A stretch of DNA of 59,303 nt, taken from assembly GCA_045124055.1 (NCBI GenBank), contig JBGVKZ010000052.1, positions 1-59,303 on the forward strand, written 5' to 3'. Positions 17,162-26,588 of this stretch are shown here, piece after piece (position 1 is the first letter of the stretch; each line of letters begins with the position of its first letter). Origin of the DNA: CALZKI01 sp045124055 (GTDB lineage Bacteria; Bacillota; Clostridia; Lachnospirales; Lachnospiraceae). The notes below the pieces were generated by a model. It worked only from the letters and a program-made list of their open reading frames with translations. It was not told where the DNA came from and searched no databases. The position numbers and the translations under genes were made by a program.

Positions 17162-18088
17162 ATGAAAACAAAAATTACAGAACTTCTGGGAATTGAATAT
17201 CCAATTATACAAGGCGGAATGGCTTGGGTCGCAGAACACAACTTGGCAGCAGCCGTTTCTAATGCAGGCGGTTTAGGGCTGATTGGTGCAGCATCAGCAC
17301 CAGCAGAAGTTGTTAGAGAAGAAATTAGAAAATGTAAAGCTCTGACAGACAAACCATTTGGTGTAAATGTTATGCTTTTAAATCCAAATGCAGACGAAGT
17401 GGCAGATGTTATCGTGGAAGAAGGCGTTAAAGTCGTAACTACCGGTGCAGGAAATCCAGCTAAGTATATGGAAAAATGGAAAGCTGCCGGAGTAAAGGTT
17501 ATTCCTGTTGTAGCCAGTGTAGCTATGGCAAAACTGATGCAGCGTGCCGGTGCAGATGCCGTAGTAGCAGAAGGAATGGAAAGTGGTGGACATATTGGCT
17601 CCATAACAACTATGACTTTAGTTCCACAGGTAGTAGATGCAGTAGATATCCCGGTTATTGCAGCCGGTGGTATTGCAGATGGCAGAGGGTTTGCAGCAGC
17701 AAAAATGCTTGGGGCTGAAGGTGTGCAGATGGGTACACGTTTCGTTGTAGCCAAGGAATCCATTGTTCACAAAAATTACAAAGAGCAGGTTATTAAAGCA
17801 AAAGACATTGATTCGGTAGTGACAGGTTCGTCCACAGGACATCCAGTTCGTTCTATCCGAAACAAAATGACAAAAGAGTACCTTCGTCTTGAAAAAGAAG
17901 GTGCAGAATTTATGGAACTTGAAAAATTAACGTTAGGTTCTCTACGCAAATCTGTTATTGAAGGTGATGTAGTAAATGGAACTTTAATGGCAGGACAGAT
18001 TGCCGGACTTGTGAAAAAAGAGCAATCATGCGAAGAAATCATTCAAGAAATTATGAGTGAGGCAAAAGCATTACTTCAAATTTCTTAA
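17162..18088 (+). CDS. fabK: Enoyl-ACP reductase II (FMN-dependent)
   Basis: 308 residues with the FabK/nitronate-monooxygenase barrel: YPIIQGGMAWVA at the N-terminus, AEGMESGGHIG around the catalytic His, and AAGGIADGRGFAAAKMLGAEGVQMGTRF binding FMN phosphate. It reduces trans-2-enoyl-ACP, the last step of each elongation cycle. ATG 17162 follows GGAGG at 17152-17156. The position after acpP and before fabD supports FabK over a true nitronate monooxygenase. Confidence 0.93.
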   Translation: MKTKITELLGIEYPIIQGGMAWVAEHNLAAAVSNAGGLGLIGAASAPAEVVREEIRKCKALTDKPFGVNVMLLNPNADEVADVIVEEGVKVVTTGAGNPAKYMEKWKAAGVKVIPVVASVAMAKLMQRAGADAVVAEGMESGGHIGSITTMTLVPQVVDAVDIPVIAAGGIADGRGFAAAKMLGAEGVQMGTRFVVAKESIVHKNYKEQVIKAKDIDSVVTGSSTGHPVRSIRNKMTKEYLRLEKEGAEFMELEKLTLGSLRKSVIEGDVVNGTLMAGQIAGLVKKEQSCEEIIQEIMSEAKALLQIS

Positions 18089-18109
18089 ATCTATGGAGAA
18101 AATAGGAAA

Positions 18110-19033
18110 ATGAGTAAGACAGCATTTATTTTTCCGGGACAAGGTGCACAATACGTGTCTATGGGAAAAGATTTTTATGATACATATAAAGAAGCCAAAG
18201 AAGTATACGAATTGGCGAGCAAAGTAACGGGCCTTGATGTAGAAGGCCTTTGCTTTACAGAAAATGACAATATTAACATTACAGAATACACACAGATTGC
18301 TATGCTTACAACCGAAGTAGCTATTTTAAAGGTTATGGAAGCAAAAGGCTTAAAGGCAGATGTGACAGCAGGCTTGAGCCTTGGCGAATATGGTGCTTTG
18401 GCGGCAGCAGGTGTTATGGAATTATCGGATTTATTCCATTTAATTCGAAAAAGAGGCATTTTTATGCAGGAGGCATATCCAGTAGGTGGTGCAATGACAG
18501 CCGTACTGGGAATGGACGCAGATAAAATTAAAGAAATCTGTGAAAGCACAGAAGGAATTGTTTCCGTAGCAAATTATAACTGCCCTGGACAGATTGTAAT
18601 TACTGGTGAAGCAGGAGCAGTAGAAAAAGCAGCAAAAACTCTTTCTGAAAGTGGTGCAAAAAGATGCATTCCTTTAAAAGTAAGTGGACCTTTCCACTCA
18701 GCACTTCTTAATGGTGCAGGAGAATTACTTTCAAAAGAACTGGAAAATGTAATGGTGAAAAAGCCACAGATACCATATGTTTGTAATGTGGACGCAACTT
18801 TTGTTACAGAAGAAAGCCGTATCAAAGAACTTTTGCAAAAACAGGTTTCATCTTCGGTTTGTTGGCAACAAAGCGTAGAAAATATGATTGCAAATGGTGT
18901 AGATACATTTGTTGAAATTGGACCAGGAAAGACTTTGACAGGTTTTATGAGAAAAATTAACAAAGACGTAAAAGTCTACAATGTAGAAACAATCAACGAC
19001 TTAGACAAATTATTGGAGGAAATGGCATGTTAA
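18110..19033 (+). CDS. fabD: Malonyl-CoA:ACP transacylase
   Basis: 307 residues. FPGQGAQ at the N-terminus, the nucleophile Ser90 in AGLSLGEYGA and the catalytic His in GPFHSALL are all present. It loads malonyl groups onto ACP. The stop overlaps the fabG start by 7 bases, indicating translational coupling. Confidence 0.96.
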   Translation: MSKTAFIFPGQGAQYVSMGKDFYDTYKEAKEVYELASKVTGLDVEGLCFTENDNINITEYTQIAMLTTEVAILKVMEAKGLKADVTAGLSLGEYGALAAAGVMELSDLFHLIRKRGIFMQEAYPVGGAMTAVLGMDADKIKEICESTEGIVSVANYNCPGQIVITGEAGAVEKAAKTLSESGAKRCIPLKVSGPFHSALLNGAGELLSKELENVMVKKPQIPYVCNVDATFVTEESRIKELLQKQVSSSVCWQQSVENMIANGVDTFVEIGPGKTLTGFMRKINKDVKVYNVETINDLDKLLEEMAC

Positions 19034-19767
19034 GTGGAAAAGTTGCTTTAGTTACAGGAGCAAGTAGGGGCATTGGAAAAGAAATTGCACTTACTCTGGC
19101 AAAAAATGGTGCAACTGTTATTGTCAACTACAATGGTTCAAAAGAACGTGCCTGTGAAGTTGTCAATACTATCAAAGAAAACGGTGGAAATGCGGTAGCT
19201 ATGCAGTGTAACGTAGCTGATTTTTCAGAAGGTGAAGCAATGGTTTCCGAGATTTTGAAAGAATTTGGCAAGGTCGATATTTTAGTAAACAATGCAGGAA
19301 TCACAAAAGATAACTTGATTATGCGTATGTCAGAGGCCGATTTTGATGCCGTTTTAGATACGAACTTAAAAGGTACATTCAATATGGTTCGTCATTTGTC
19401 CAAACAATTTATGAAGCTAAAATACGGAAAAATTATCAATATCTCTTCCGTAAGTGGTGTTATGGGTAATCCGGGGCAAGCAAATTATTCTGCTTCCAAG
19501 GCTGGTGTTATCGGACTTACAAAAAGTGTTGCAAGAGAATTGGCGACCAGAAATATTTGTGTAAACGCTATCGCACCTGGATTTATTTGCACGGAGATGA
19601 CAGAAGTGCTTTCTGACAATGCGAAAGAAAGTCTTTTGAAAATGATTCCAATGCAAAGATTAGGACAGCCATCAGATATTGCAAATATGGTACTATTTTT
19701 AGCAGGAAATCAGTCTGACTACATTACAGGTCAAGTGTTCAGTGTAGACGGCGGTATGGCAATTTAA
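19027..19767 (+). CDS. fabG: 3-oxoacyl-ACP reductase
   Basis: 246 residues. Classical SDR motifs TGASRGIGKEIA, NNAG, the catalytic Ser in ISSVSG and YSASKAG with catalytic Tyr and Lys. It reduces 3-oxoacyl-ACP with NADPH. Length and motifs are fully typical. Confidence 0.96.
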   Translation: MLSGKVALVTGASRGIGKEIALTLAKNGATVIVNYNGSKERACEVVNTIKENGGNAVAMQCNVADFSEGEAMVSEILKEFGKVDILVNNAGITKDNLIMRMSEADFDAVLDTNLKGTFNMVRHLSKQFMKLKYGKIINISSVSGVMGNPGQANYSASKAGVIGLTKSVARELATRNICVNAIAPGFICTEMTEVLSDNAKESLLKMIPMQRLGQPSDIANMVLFLAGNQSDYITGQVFSVDGGMAI

Positions 19768-19812
19768 ATAAAAAGGCGTGGCGAATTGCTTTCGCCAAGG
19801 AATGAGGATAGG

Positions 19813-21048
19813 ATGAAAAAAAGAGTTGTAGTTACCGGAATGGGTGCAATTACTCCAATCGGTATTGGGGTAGAAGAATTTTGGAAAGGTATCAAAGAAG
19901 AAAAAATCGGTTTTGACAGAATTTCTTATTTTGATACAACAGATTATAAATGTAAATTAGCAGCAGAAGTGAAAGACTTTGATGCTAGCTTATATATGGA
20001 TAAAAAAGCTGCAAGAAGAATGGAAAATTTTTGTCAGTTTGCCGTTGCGGCAGCAAAAGAAGCTATGGAAGATGCAGGACTTGATATGGAAAAGGAAGAC
20101 CCATACAGAGTGGGTTGTGCAGTAGGTAGTGGTATTGGTTCTCTCCAGGCTATGGAAAGAGAACATACAAGACTTACAGAAAAAGGTCCATCAAAAGTTG
20201 GTCCACTTTTAGTACCACTGATGATTTCCAATATGGCGGCAGGAAATGTAAGTATAGCATTTAATTTAAAAGGAAAAAGTATCAACGTAGTAACTGCTTG
20301 TGCTACGGGTACAAACTCTATCGGTGAAGCTTTCCGTACGATTCAGTATGGTGATGCAGATGTAATGGTAGCAGGCGGTACAGAAAGCTCAATTACACCA
20401 ATCGGTATTGCCGGATTTTCTTCTTTAACGGCTCTTTCAGACAGTGAAGACCCTACAAGATGTTCGATTCCATTTGACAAAGACAGAAGTGGATTTGTTA
20501 TGGGGGAAGGTGCTGGCGTAGTTATTTTGGAAGAATTAGAGCATGCAAAGAAACGTGGAGCAAAAATTTATGCAGAAGTAGTTGGATATGGTTGTTCTTC
20601 CGATGCTTTTCACATTACTTCACCGGCAGAAGATGGCTCTGGGGCAGCAAGAGCAATGTTAAGTGCCATTGTTGATGCCGATGCGGACATTGAAGATATT
20701 ACCTATATTAATGCTCACGGAACAAGTACACACCATAATGATTTATTTGAAACAAGAGCAATCAAATTAGCATTTGGTGAATATGCCAAAAACCTAAAAA
20801 TTAACTCAACGAAATCTATGGTGGGACACTTACTTGGTGCAGCAGGGGCAGTAGAATTTATAGCCTGCGTAAAACAGATGGAAAATGGTTTTATTCATAA
20901 AACCGTTGGTTTACAGGAGACGGAAGAAGAACTTGACTTAAATTATTGTAAAGAAAGCTATAACGAAGAAATTCCTTATGCACTTAGCAATTCTTTAGGT
21001 TTCGGCGGACACAACGCAAGTATTTTAATCAAAAAATATACAGAATAA
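19813..21048 (+). CDS. fabF: 3-oxoacyl-ACP synthase II
   Basis: 411 residues. The condensing-enzyme triad is visible: Cys in VTACATGTNSI, His in NAHGTSTHHND, and His in KSMVGHLLGAAG, with the GFGGHN end motif. It elongates acyl-ACP with malonyl-ACP. ATG 19813 is preceded by a GAGGATAG ribosome site; the TTG at 19786 would add nine residues not typical of the family. Confidence 0.95.
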   Translation: MKKRVVVTGMGAITPIGIGVEEFWKGIKEEKIGFDRISYFDTTDYKCKLAAEVKDFDASLYMDKKAARRMENFCQFAVAAAKEAMEDAGLDMEKEDPYRVGCAVGSGIGSLQAMEREHTRLTEKGPSKVGPLLVPLMISNMAAGNVSIAFNLKGKSINVVTACATGTNSIGEAFRTIQYGDADVMVAGGTESSITPIGIAGFSSLTALSDSEDPTRCSIPFDKDRSGFVMGEGAGVVILEELEHAKKRGAKIYAEVVGYGCSSDAFHITSPAEDGSGAARAMLSAIVDADADIEDITYINAHGTSTHHNDLFETRAIKLAFGEYAKNLKINSTKSMVGHLLGAAGAVEFIACVKQMENGFIHKTVGLQETEEELDLNYCKESYNEEIPYALSNSLGFGGHNASILIKKYTE

Positions 21049-21062
21049 CGAGGTGACTTTCT

Positions 21063-21494
21063 ATGGCAGTATACACAGCAAAAGAAATTTTAGAAATTAT
21101 TCCACACAGACACCCATTTATGCTCATTGACACAATTGAAGAATTGGAGCCGGGCGTGCGTGCAGTTGGTAAAAAATGTGTTAGCTTTAATGAGCCATAT
21201 TTTGCGGGACATTTCCCGGGAAATCCGGTTATGCCAGGTGTTTTAATTATTGAAGCCTTAGCACAGACAGGTGCAGTGGCACTTTTAGGACAACCTGAGT
21301 GGAAAGGAAAAACAGCATATTTTGTAGGAATTGATGGGGCAAAATTCAAACAAAAAGTTGTACCGGGCGATGTTTTGATGTTAGAGACAAAAATTGTAAA
21401 AGTAAAAGGACCTATCGGGATTGGGGAAGCCGTTGCTAGTGTAAACGGTAAAATGGTCGCTAAGGCACAGCTTACATTTGCCATTGGCGAATAA
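21063..21494 (+). CDS. fabZ: 3-hydroxyacyl-ACP dehydratase
   Basis: 143 residues. Hot-dog fold with HRHPFMLID and GHFPGNPVMPGVLIIEALAQ, which includes the catalytic His and Glu. It dehydrates 3-hydroxyacyl-ACP to the enoyl substrate of FabK. No fabA or fabM is seen nearby, so how unsaturated chains are made is not shown in this window. Confidence 0.95.
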   Translation: MAVYTAKEILEIIPHRHPFMLIDTIEELEPGVRAVGKKCVSFNEPYFAGHFPGNPVMPGVLIIEALAQTGAVALLGQPEWKGKTAYFVGIDGAKFKQKVVPGDVLMLETKIVKVKGPIGIGEAVASVNGKMVAKAQLTFAIGE

Positions 21495-21503
21495 GGAGTT
21501 TAA

Positions 21504-23270
21504 TTGGTTATGAAGACAGTTCAAGTAGTAAAACGAGGAAGAAAATTTCCTCTTTATTTCAAAAATTCGCAGGAAGAAAAGATAAAGAACGTAGTGGAAA
21601 CAGAGAAATCTGATACAAAGGTAGTCAAAAACGACAACCCAGACGAAATTGTATGCCCAAAATGTAATAAGACAGTCAGCAAAGCGAAAGTAATTAAAAA
21701 GAAATATGTTTGCTACGAATGTGGTGGTTATTTCCGTGTTAGGACTAATAACCGAATCAGAATGGTGGCAGATTTGAATACTTTTGAACCTTGGTTTGAA
21801 GATATGCCGGTTAGTAATCCTTTGAATTATGAAGGATATGAAGAAAAACTTGCAGCAGCAAGAGAAAAAACCGGATTAAAAGAAGCCGTTACAGTAGGAA
21901 AATGTAAAGTTTTTGGAGAAGATATCGTGCTTGGCATTTGCGACTCTCGTTTTATGATGGCAAGTATGGGTCAGGTCGTAGGCGAAAAGCTCACAAGAGC
22001 CATTGAAAAAGCCACAGAACTGAAACTTCCACTTTTTATTTTCTGTTGTTCAGGCGGGGCTAGAATGCAGGAGGGAATTGTTTCTCTTATGCAAATGGCA
22101 AAAACATCAGCCGCTATTAAAAAACATTCTGAAGCAGGACTTTTATATTGTTCAATTTTGACTGACCCGACAACCGGTGGCGTAACGGCAAGTTTTGCTA
22201 TGCTTGGCGATATTATTATGGCAGAACCGGGAGCATTGATTGGATTTGCAGGTCCTCGTGTTATCAAACAGACCATTGGGCAGGAATTACCGGAAGGCTT
22301 CCAAACTGCAGAATTTTTGGTAGAACACGGCATCATTGATGGTATTGTAAAAAGAGAAAATTTAAAGAAAACTATTTATTTCCTTATCAAAACACATCAA
22401 TGTGAGGAAAAAAAATATGCACAGTTTGGCAAAGAATTTCATTTTGAATTAAGTGAAATCCTAAAAGAACAGGTTTCTAAATCGACACCGATTAGTGCGT
22501 GGGAAAAAGTAAAGGCAGTTAGACAGGTTCAGCGTCCTTCTGCCACAGATTATATGAATTATATCTTTGATTATTTTGTGGAATCTCACGGCGACAGAGC
22601 CTTCAGTGATGACGCGGCAATCGTAGGAGGACTCGCCTTTTTAGATGGTCAGCCTGTAACAATTATTGCCGATGAAAAGGGCAAAAACTTCAAAGAATGT
22701 GAAAAACGCAACTATGGTATGCCAAAACCAGAAGGTTATAGAAAAGCTTTGAGACTTATGAAGCAGGCGGAAAAATTCAACCGACCGATAATCAGCTTTG
22801 TAAATACTTCGGGAGCATTTTGTGGTATTGAAGCAGAAGAAAGAGGTCAGGGCGAAGCGATTGCAAGAAATCTTTTAGAAATGTCAGCCTTAAAAGTACC
22901 GGTTTTATGTATTTTAATTGGTGAAGGTGGTAGTGGTGGAGCCCTTGCAACCTGCGTTGGTAACGAAGTATGGATGATGGAAAATGCAACCTATGCCATT
23001 CTTTCGCCGGAAGGCTTTGCTTCTATTTTATGGAAAGATTCTAACCGTGCAAAAGAAGCCAGCGAAGTGATGAATATTACCGCTCAAGATTTAAAACGTC
23101 TTGGAATCATTGAAAAAATTGTACCGGAATTTGGTGGTGCAAGTACTACAACAACTGAAGCGATTGCTGGCTATATGAAAGAAAATATCAAAACTTTCCT
23201 TCAAAAATATGAAGGAAAATGTGGTCAGGAAATTGCGGATGAAAGATATGACAGATTCCGTAACTTTTAG
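21504..23270 (+). CDS. accDA: Acetyl-CoA carboxylase carboxyltransferase, fused beta and alpha subunits
   Basis: 588 residues. The AccD half (1 to about 300) has the zinc ribbon CPKC ... CYEC and SGGARMQEGI. The AccA half (about 325-588) has the biotin-transferase segments TSGAFCGIEAEERGQGEAIARN and GEGGSGGA. Bacteria usually encode two proteins; fusion fixes 1:1 stoichiometry. It transfers CO2 from carboxybiotin to acetyl-CoA. TTG 21504 is spaced 5 bases from GGAG (21495-21498) and ATG 21510 is 11 bases away, so either may start. The biotin carrier and carboxylase genes are absent here. Confidence 0.93.
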   Translation: MVMKTVQVVKRGRKFPLYFKNSQEEKIKNVVETEKSDTKVVKNDNPDEIVCPKCNKTVSKAKVIKKKYVCYECGGYFRVRTNNRIRMVADLNTFEPWFEDMPVSNPLNYEGYEEKLAAAREKTGLKEAVTVGKCKVFGEDIVLGICDSRFMMASMGQVVGEKLTRAIEKATELKLPLFIFCCSGGARMQEGIVSLMQMAKTSAAIKKHSEAGLLYCSILTDPTTGGVTASFAMLGDIIMAEPGALIGFAGPRVIKQTIGQELPEGFQTAEFLVEHGIIDGIVKRENLKKTIYFLIKTHQCEEKKYAQFGKEFHFELSEILKEQVSKSTPISAWEKVKAVRQVQRPSATDYMNYIFDYFVESHGDRAFSDDAAIVGGLAFLDGQPVTIIADEKGKNFKECEKRNYGMPKPEGYRKALRLMKQAEKFNRPIISFVNTSGAFCGIEAEERGQGEAIARNLLEMSALKVPVLCILIGEGGSGGALATCVGNEVWMMENATYAILSPEGFASILWKDSNRAKEASEVMNITAQDLKRLGIIEKIVPEFGGASTTTTEAIAGYMKENIKTFLQKYEGKCGQEIADERYDRFRNF

Positions 23271-23326
23271 TAAATACGGTTGTATTTGATAGGAATAGGG
23301 TAGGCATTATAAAATAGGAAAATATT

Positions 23327-24361
23327 ATGAAAATAAGCGAATTAAGAATTGGTGATTTATGTGCTAAAATCCCAGTGATTCAAGGAGGTATGGGCGTAGG
23401 CGTGAGTTTGTCAAACTTAGCCGGTGCCGTAGCCTCTTGTGGTGGCGTTGGAATTATTTCTACGGCACAGATTGGATATCGCGACCCGGATTTTGCAAAA
23501 AAACCAATCGAATGTAATTTAAAAGCCATAGGAGAAGAAATTACAAAAGCAAGAAAAATTGCGAAAGGTGGCATTATTGGTGTCAACATTATGGTGGCAA
23601 CCAAGAAATATGAGGAGTATGTGAAAGCGGCAGTATCGGCAGGCGTGGATTTAATTATTTCCGGTGCAGGACTGCCGATGACTTTGCCTGAACTGGTAGG
23701 TAATGCAAAAACAAAAATTGCTCCTATCGTATCCAGCAAGAAATCCTTAAGTGTAATTTCAAAGTATTGGAAGAAAAAATACGACAGAAAACCCGATTTG
23801 GTTGTTGTAGAAGGTCCGGAGGCTGGCGGACATCTTGGATTTTCCAAAGAAGATTTGGAGACCATTACAAAGGAAGTCTACGATGAAGAAGTCAAGGCAA
23901 TTATTGAATTGGCAGAAGAAATGGATACCCCTGTTGTAGTAGCTGGCGGTGTTTATGATAGAAGTGATATGGAGCATTACCTGGAAATGGGAGCAAAAGG
24001 TGTGCAGATGGCAACCAGATTTGTAACCACTGAGGAATGTGACGCGAGTTATGCTTATAAGCAGGCTTATATTAATGCAAAAAAAGAAGATATTGTGCTT
24101 GTGAAAAGTCCAGTAGGTATGCCAGGGCGAGCTATTCACAATGAGTTTTTAGATAGGGTAGCATCTGGCGAACGTTTTATGAAAGGCTGCAGACAGTGTG
24201 TCAGCACCTGTGACCCGGCGACTACACCATATTGCATTACAGAAGCTTTAATCAATGCAGTAGAGGGCAATGTAAAGGAAGGGCTTCTTTTCTGCGGAAG
24301 TAATGCTTATAGAGCAAATAAAATAGAAACCGTTGCTAAAATTATGGAGGAATTTTCATGA
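23327..24361 (+). CDS. FabK-like/nitronate monooxygenase paralogue with Cys-rich tail
   Basis: 344 residues. The same flavin barrel as FabK: PVIQGGMGVGV, EGPEAGGHLGF, and GGVYDRSDMEHYLEMGAKGVQMATRF. It has a longer C-terminal part containing CRQCVSTCDPATTPYCIT, absent from FabK. It overlaps fabH by 4 bases and lies in the lipid cluster, so a role as a second enoyl reductase or an accessory flavoenzyme is likely. A nitronate monooxygenase activity is the alternative. Confidence 0.8.
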   Translation: MKISELRIGDLCAKIPVIQGGMGVGVSLSNLAGAVASCGGVGIISTAQIGYRDPDFAKKPIECNLKAIGEEITKARKIAKGGIIGVNIMVATKKYEEYVKAAVSAGVDLIISGAGLPMTLPELVGNAKTKIAPIVSSKKSLSVISKYWKKKYDRKPDLVVVEGPEAGGHLGFSKEDLETITKEVYDEEVKAIIELAEEMDTPVVVAGGVYDRSDMEHYLEMGAKGVQMATRFVTTEECDASYAYKQAYINAKKEDIVLVKSPVGMPGRAIHNEFLDRVASGERFMKGCRQCVSTCDPATTPYCITEALINAVEGNVKEGLLFCGSNAYRANKIETVAKIMEEFS

Positions 24362-25344
24362 TAGCAGTAAAAATTACCGGTACAGGTAGTGCCCTGCCGG
24401 AAAAAATTGTAAGTAATTTTGATTTGGAAAAGTTAGTTGATACTTCGGACGAATGGATTCAGGAAAGAACCGGTATTGCAAATAGACACATCTCCACAGG
24501 AGAAACCGTAGCATCACTTTCTTTAAAGGCGGCCCAAAAGGCACTTGAAATGGCAGGCAAAAGTGCAGAAGAAGTAGACTTAATTCTGGTTGCAACTTGT
24601 TCACCGGAAATGTTACTTCCATGTTGTGCCTGTCAGGTACAAAGCGGAATTGGTGCAACAAATGCGGTAGCCTTTGACTTAAATGCGGCCTGTTCCGGCT
24701 TTGTTTTTGGACTTAGTGTAGCCAATGCTTATCTTCAAACTGGAATGTATAAAAACGCATTGGTTATTGGTGCGGAAGTATTATCCAAAATTGTAGATTG
24801 GACAGACCGTTCTACCTGCGTACTTTTTGGCGATGGTGCAGGGGCAGCTTTTGTAGAAGCTGTAGAAAGCACTTCGAAGTCTTTAAGCGACGGAATTATC
24901 AGTGTTTCTCAAGGTTCTGATGGAAAAAAAGGAATGGTGCTTGCCTGCGAAGACAGAGCCGTAGTAAATCCATATTCAGATGCTGTGCAGAAAATGGGCT
25001 ATGTTACAATGGACGGACAGGAAGTTTACAAATTTGCAGTGCGTCAAGTGGCAGTTTGCATAGAAGATGCGTTAAAAAAAGTGGATTTAACTGTTTCTGA
25101 CATCGACCATTTTGTACTCCATCAGGCAAACATTAGAATAATAGAAGGTGTTGCAAAAAGATTAAAAGCGGATTATAATAAATTTCCGTCAAACCTTAAA
25201 AATGTAGGGAATATGTCTTCTGCGACAATTCCAGTATTGTTGGACGAATTAAATAGAAAGAATACCTTCAAAAAAGGTGATAAACTCGTTTTATCAGGGT
25301 TTGGTGCAGGACTCACTTATGGAGCGGTAGTTGTAGTTTGGTAG
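24358..25344 (+). CDS. fabH: 3-oxoacyl-ACP synthase III
   Basis: 328 residues. Nucleophile Cys112 in LNAACSGF, HQAN for the catalytic His and a later GNMSSATIP Asn-containing segment match FabH. It starts chains by condensing acetyl-CoA with malonyl-ACP. In many Clostridia fabH is at the front of the cluster next to fabT; here it is second to last. Confidence 0.95.
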   Translation: MIAVKITGTGSALPEKIVSNFDLEKLVDTSDEWIQERTGIANRHISTGETVASLSLKAAQKALEMAGKSAEEVDLILVATCSPEMLLPCCACQVQSGIGATNAVAFDLNAACSGFVFGLSVANAYLQTGMYKNALVIGAEVLSKIVDWTDRSTCVLFGDGAGAAFVEAVESTSKSLSDGIISVSQGSDGKKGMVLACEDRAVVNPYSDAVQKMGYVTMDGQEVYKFAVRQVAVCIEDALKKVDLTVSDIDHFVLHQANIRIIEGVAKRLKADYNKFPSNLKNVGNMSSATIPVLLDELNRKNTFKKGDKLVLSGFGAGLTYGAVVVVW

Positions 25345-25435
25345 TATAGATGTTTTTTCTATCAAATATGGTACTAAACTCACAAAAAAATGTTGTCAAA
25401 TTACCCCAATAGATATAGAATATATGGAGAAAAAT

Positions 25436-25879
25436 ATGGAAAAAGAGACGAATCACGCTTTAAATGGAATGTTGGTAAAATTGTTTAATACGGTAATGGT
25501 TCGTGAAGAAAAAGCAATTATTACAGAGGAGTTTAAAGATATTACCAACAACGATATGCACATTATCGAAGCGATAGGAATAGATGAACCGAGAAGTATG
25601 TCTATGGTTGCAAAAAGTCTTTCTGTTACGATGGGGACACTTACCACCAATATGAACAGCTTAGAGAAGAAAGGTTATATCGTAAGAGAGCGTAGCACAA
25701 CAGATAAGCGTGTGGTTTTCGTAGTGTTGACAGAAAAAGGTAAAAAAGCTTTTTTCCATCATAGAGATTTTCATAAAAAAATGATTCGTTCTGCGATAAA
25801 AGGTTTAGACGAGAACGAAATGAAAGCCTTTATCAAATGTTTAAGGAATCTGTGTGATTTTTTTGATGGAATTGAGTAA
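25436..25879 (+). CDS. fabT: MarR-family regulator, probable FabT
   Basis: 147 residues. MarR winged helix with SMVAKSLSVTMGTLTTNMNSLEKKGYIVRERSTTDKRVVFV (recognition helix and wing). FabT represses fatty-acid synthesis genes when bound to acyl-ACP. Two perfect FabT-like boxes at the cluster promoter support the assignment. ATG 25436 has GGAGA at 25426-25430; ATG 25424 has no ribosome site. A weak promoter-like pair (25393, 25416) would give almost no leader, so co-transcription with fabH is more likely. Confidence 0.8.
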   Translation: MEKETNHALNGMLVKLFNTVMVREEKAIITEEFKDITNNDMHIIEAIGIDEPRSMSMVAKSLSVTMGTLTTNMNSLEKKGYIVRERSTTDKRVVFVVLTEKGKKAFFHHRDFHKKMIRSAIKGLDENEMKAFIKCLRNLCDFFDGIE

Positions 25880-25890
25880 ATTGGGGTTAT

Positions 25891-26403
25891 ATGGATATTT
25901 TCAAAGACGAGTACAGTAAAATGCTGACGGTCAGAATGGCAGATTACAAGGTTGCCAGAGACGAGCAAAAGTTAATTACAAGAGACTTGGGTTCCTGTAT
26001 TGGAATAACTATCAGAGACCCGCGAACCGGTATTGGTGGACTCTTACATGCGATGTTGCCTACCACCTTAATCCGAAGAAATATTCCCATTGAACAGTAT
26101 CCAAAGTATGTGGATTTGGGTTTGGAGTTGATGCTTTCCGAGATGGAAAAACTGGGAGCAAACAGAAAGTATATGGAAGCCAAAATGGCTGGTGCAGCAC
26201 ACATCATACAGTATCAAAGTGTATCCCCTTCCAGAGATATTTCTAGTAGAAATATTCAGGTAGCGGTAGAATACCTGGAAAAACATAAAATCAAAATTTT
26301 AGGTATGGAGGTGGGTGATAGATACCCACGAACTGTTATCTTTGAACCAGGTAGCGGAATGACAGTTGTAAAAACCTTTGGAAAACCAGATAGATATTTA
26401 TAG
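25891..26403 (+). CDS. cheD: Chemoreceptor glutamine deamidase CheD
   Basis: 170 residues. The CheD motifs are present: catalytic Cys in TRDLGSCIGI, His in GLLHAMLP, and the Thr/Ser-containing AKMAGAAHI segment. It deamidates glutamines of methyl-accepting chemotaxis proteins and, in the Bacillus system, binds CheC. No other chemotaxis gene lies in the window; it is 11 bases behind the MarR gene. Confidence 0.92.
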   Translation: MDIFKDEYSKMLTVRMADYKVARDEQKLITRDLGSCIGITIRDPRTGIGGLLHAMLPTTLIRRNIPIEQYPKYVDLGLELMLSEMEKLGANRKYMEAKMAGAAHIIQYQSVSPSRDISSRNIQVAVEYLEKHKIKILGMEVGDRYPRTVIFEPGSGMTVVKTFGKPDRYL

Positions 26404-26404
26404 A

Positions 26405-26447
26405 ACACTTTACATTTTTGTTTTAGAAAATGTAGGGTGTTTTTTTG
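26405..26447 (+). terminator. Intrinsic terminator after cheD
   Basis: ACACTTTACATTTT pairs with AAAATGTAGGGTGT (G-T pairs included) and a T-run ends at 26447. Confidence 0.85.
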
Positions 26448-26588
26448 TATATAGTACCCTTATAGTCCTTTTATCTGGAGAAAATATGTTAAAAAAATAT
26501 TAAGAAAATAAGTCAAAATAAGTCATTGATTCCGGCTGGTAAGCGTATTATTATAATGGCATACACCAAAGAAAGAAGTGAAAAAAAT

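Noticed and set aside
17053..17763. 236-codon minus-strand frame over acpP and fabK
   Set aside because: A low-complexity Ser/Thr/Pro/Ala translation typical of the shadow of an Ala/Gly-rich gene.
25393..25421. Promoter for the MarR gene
   Set aside because: TTGTCA-17-TAGAAT fits, but the start would leave only about 8 bases of leader and cut off the ribosome site; kept only as a remark.
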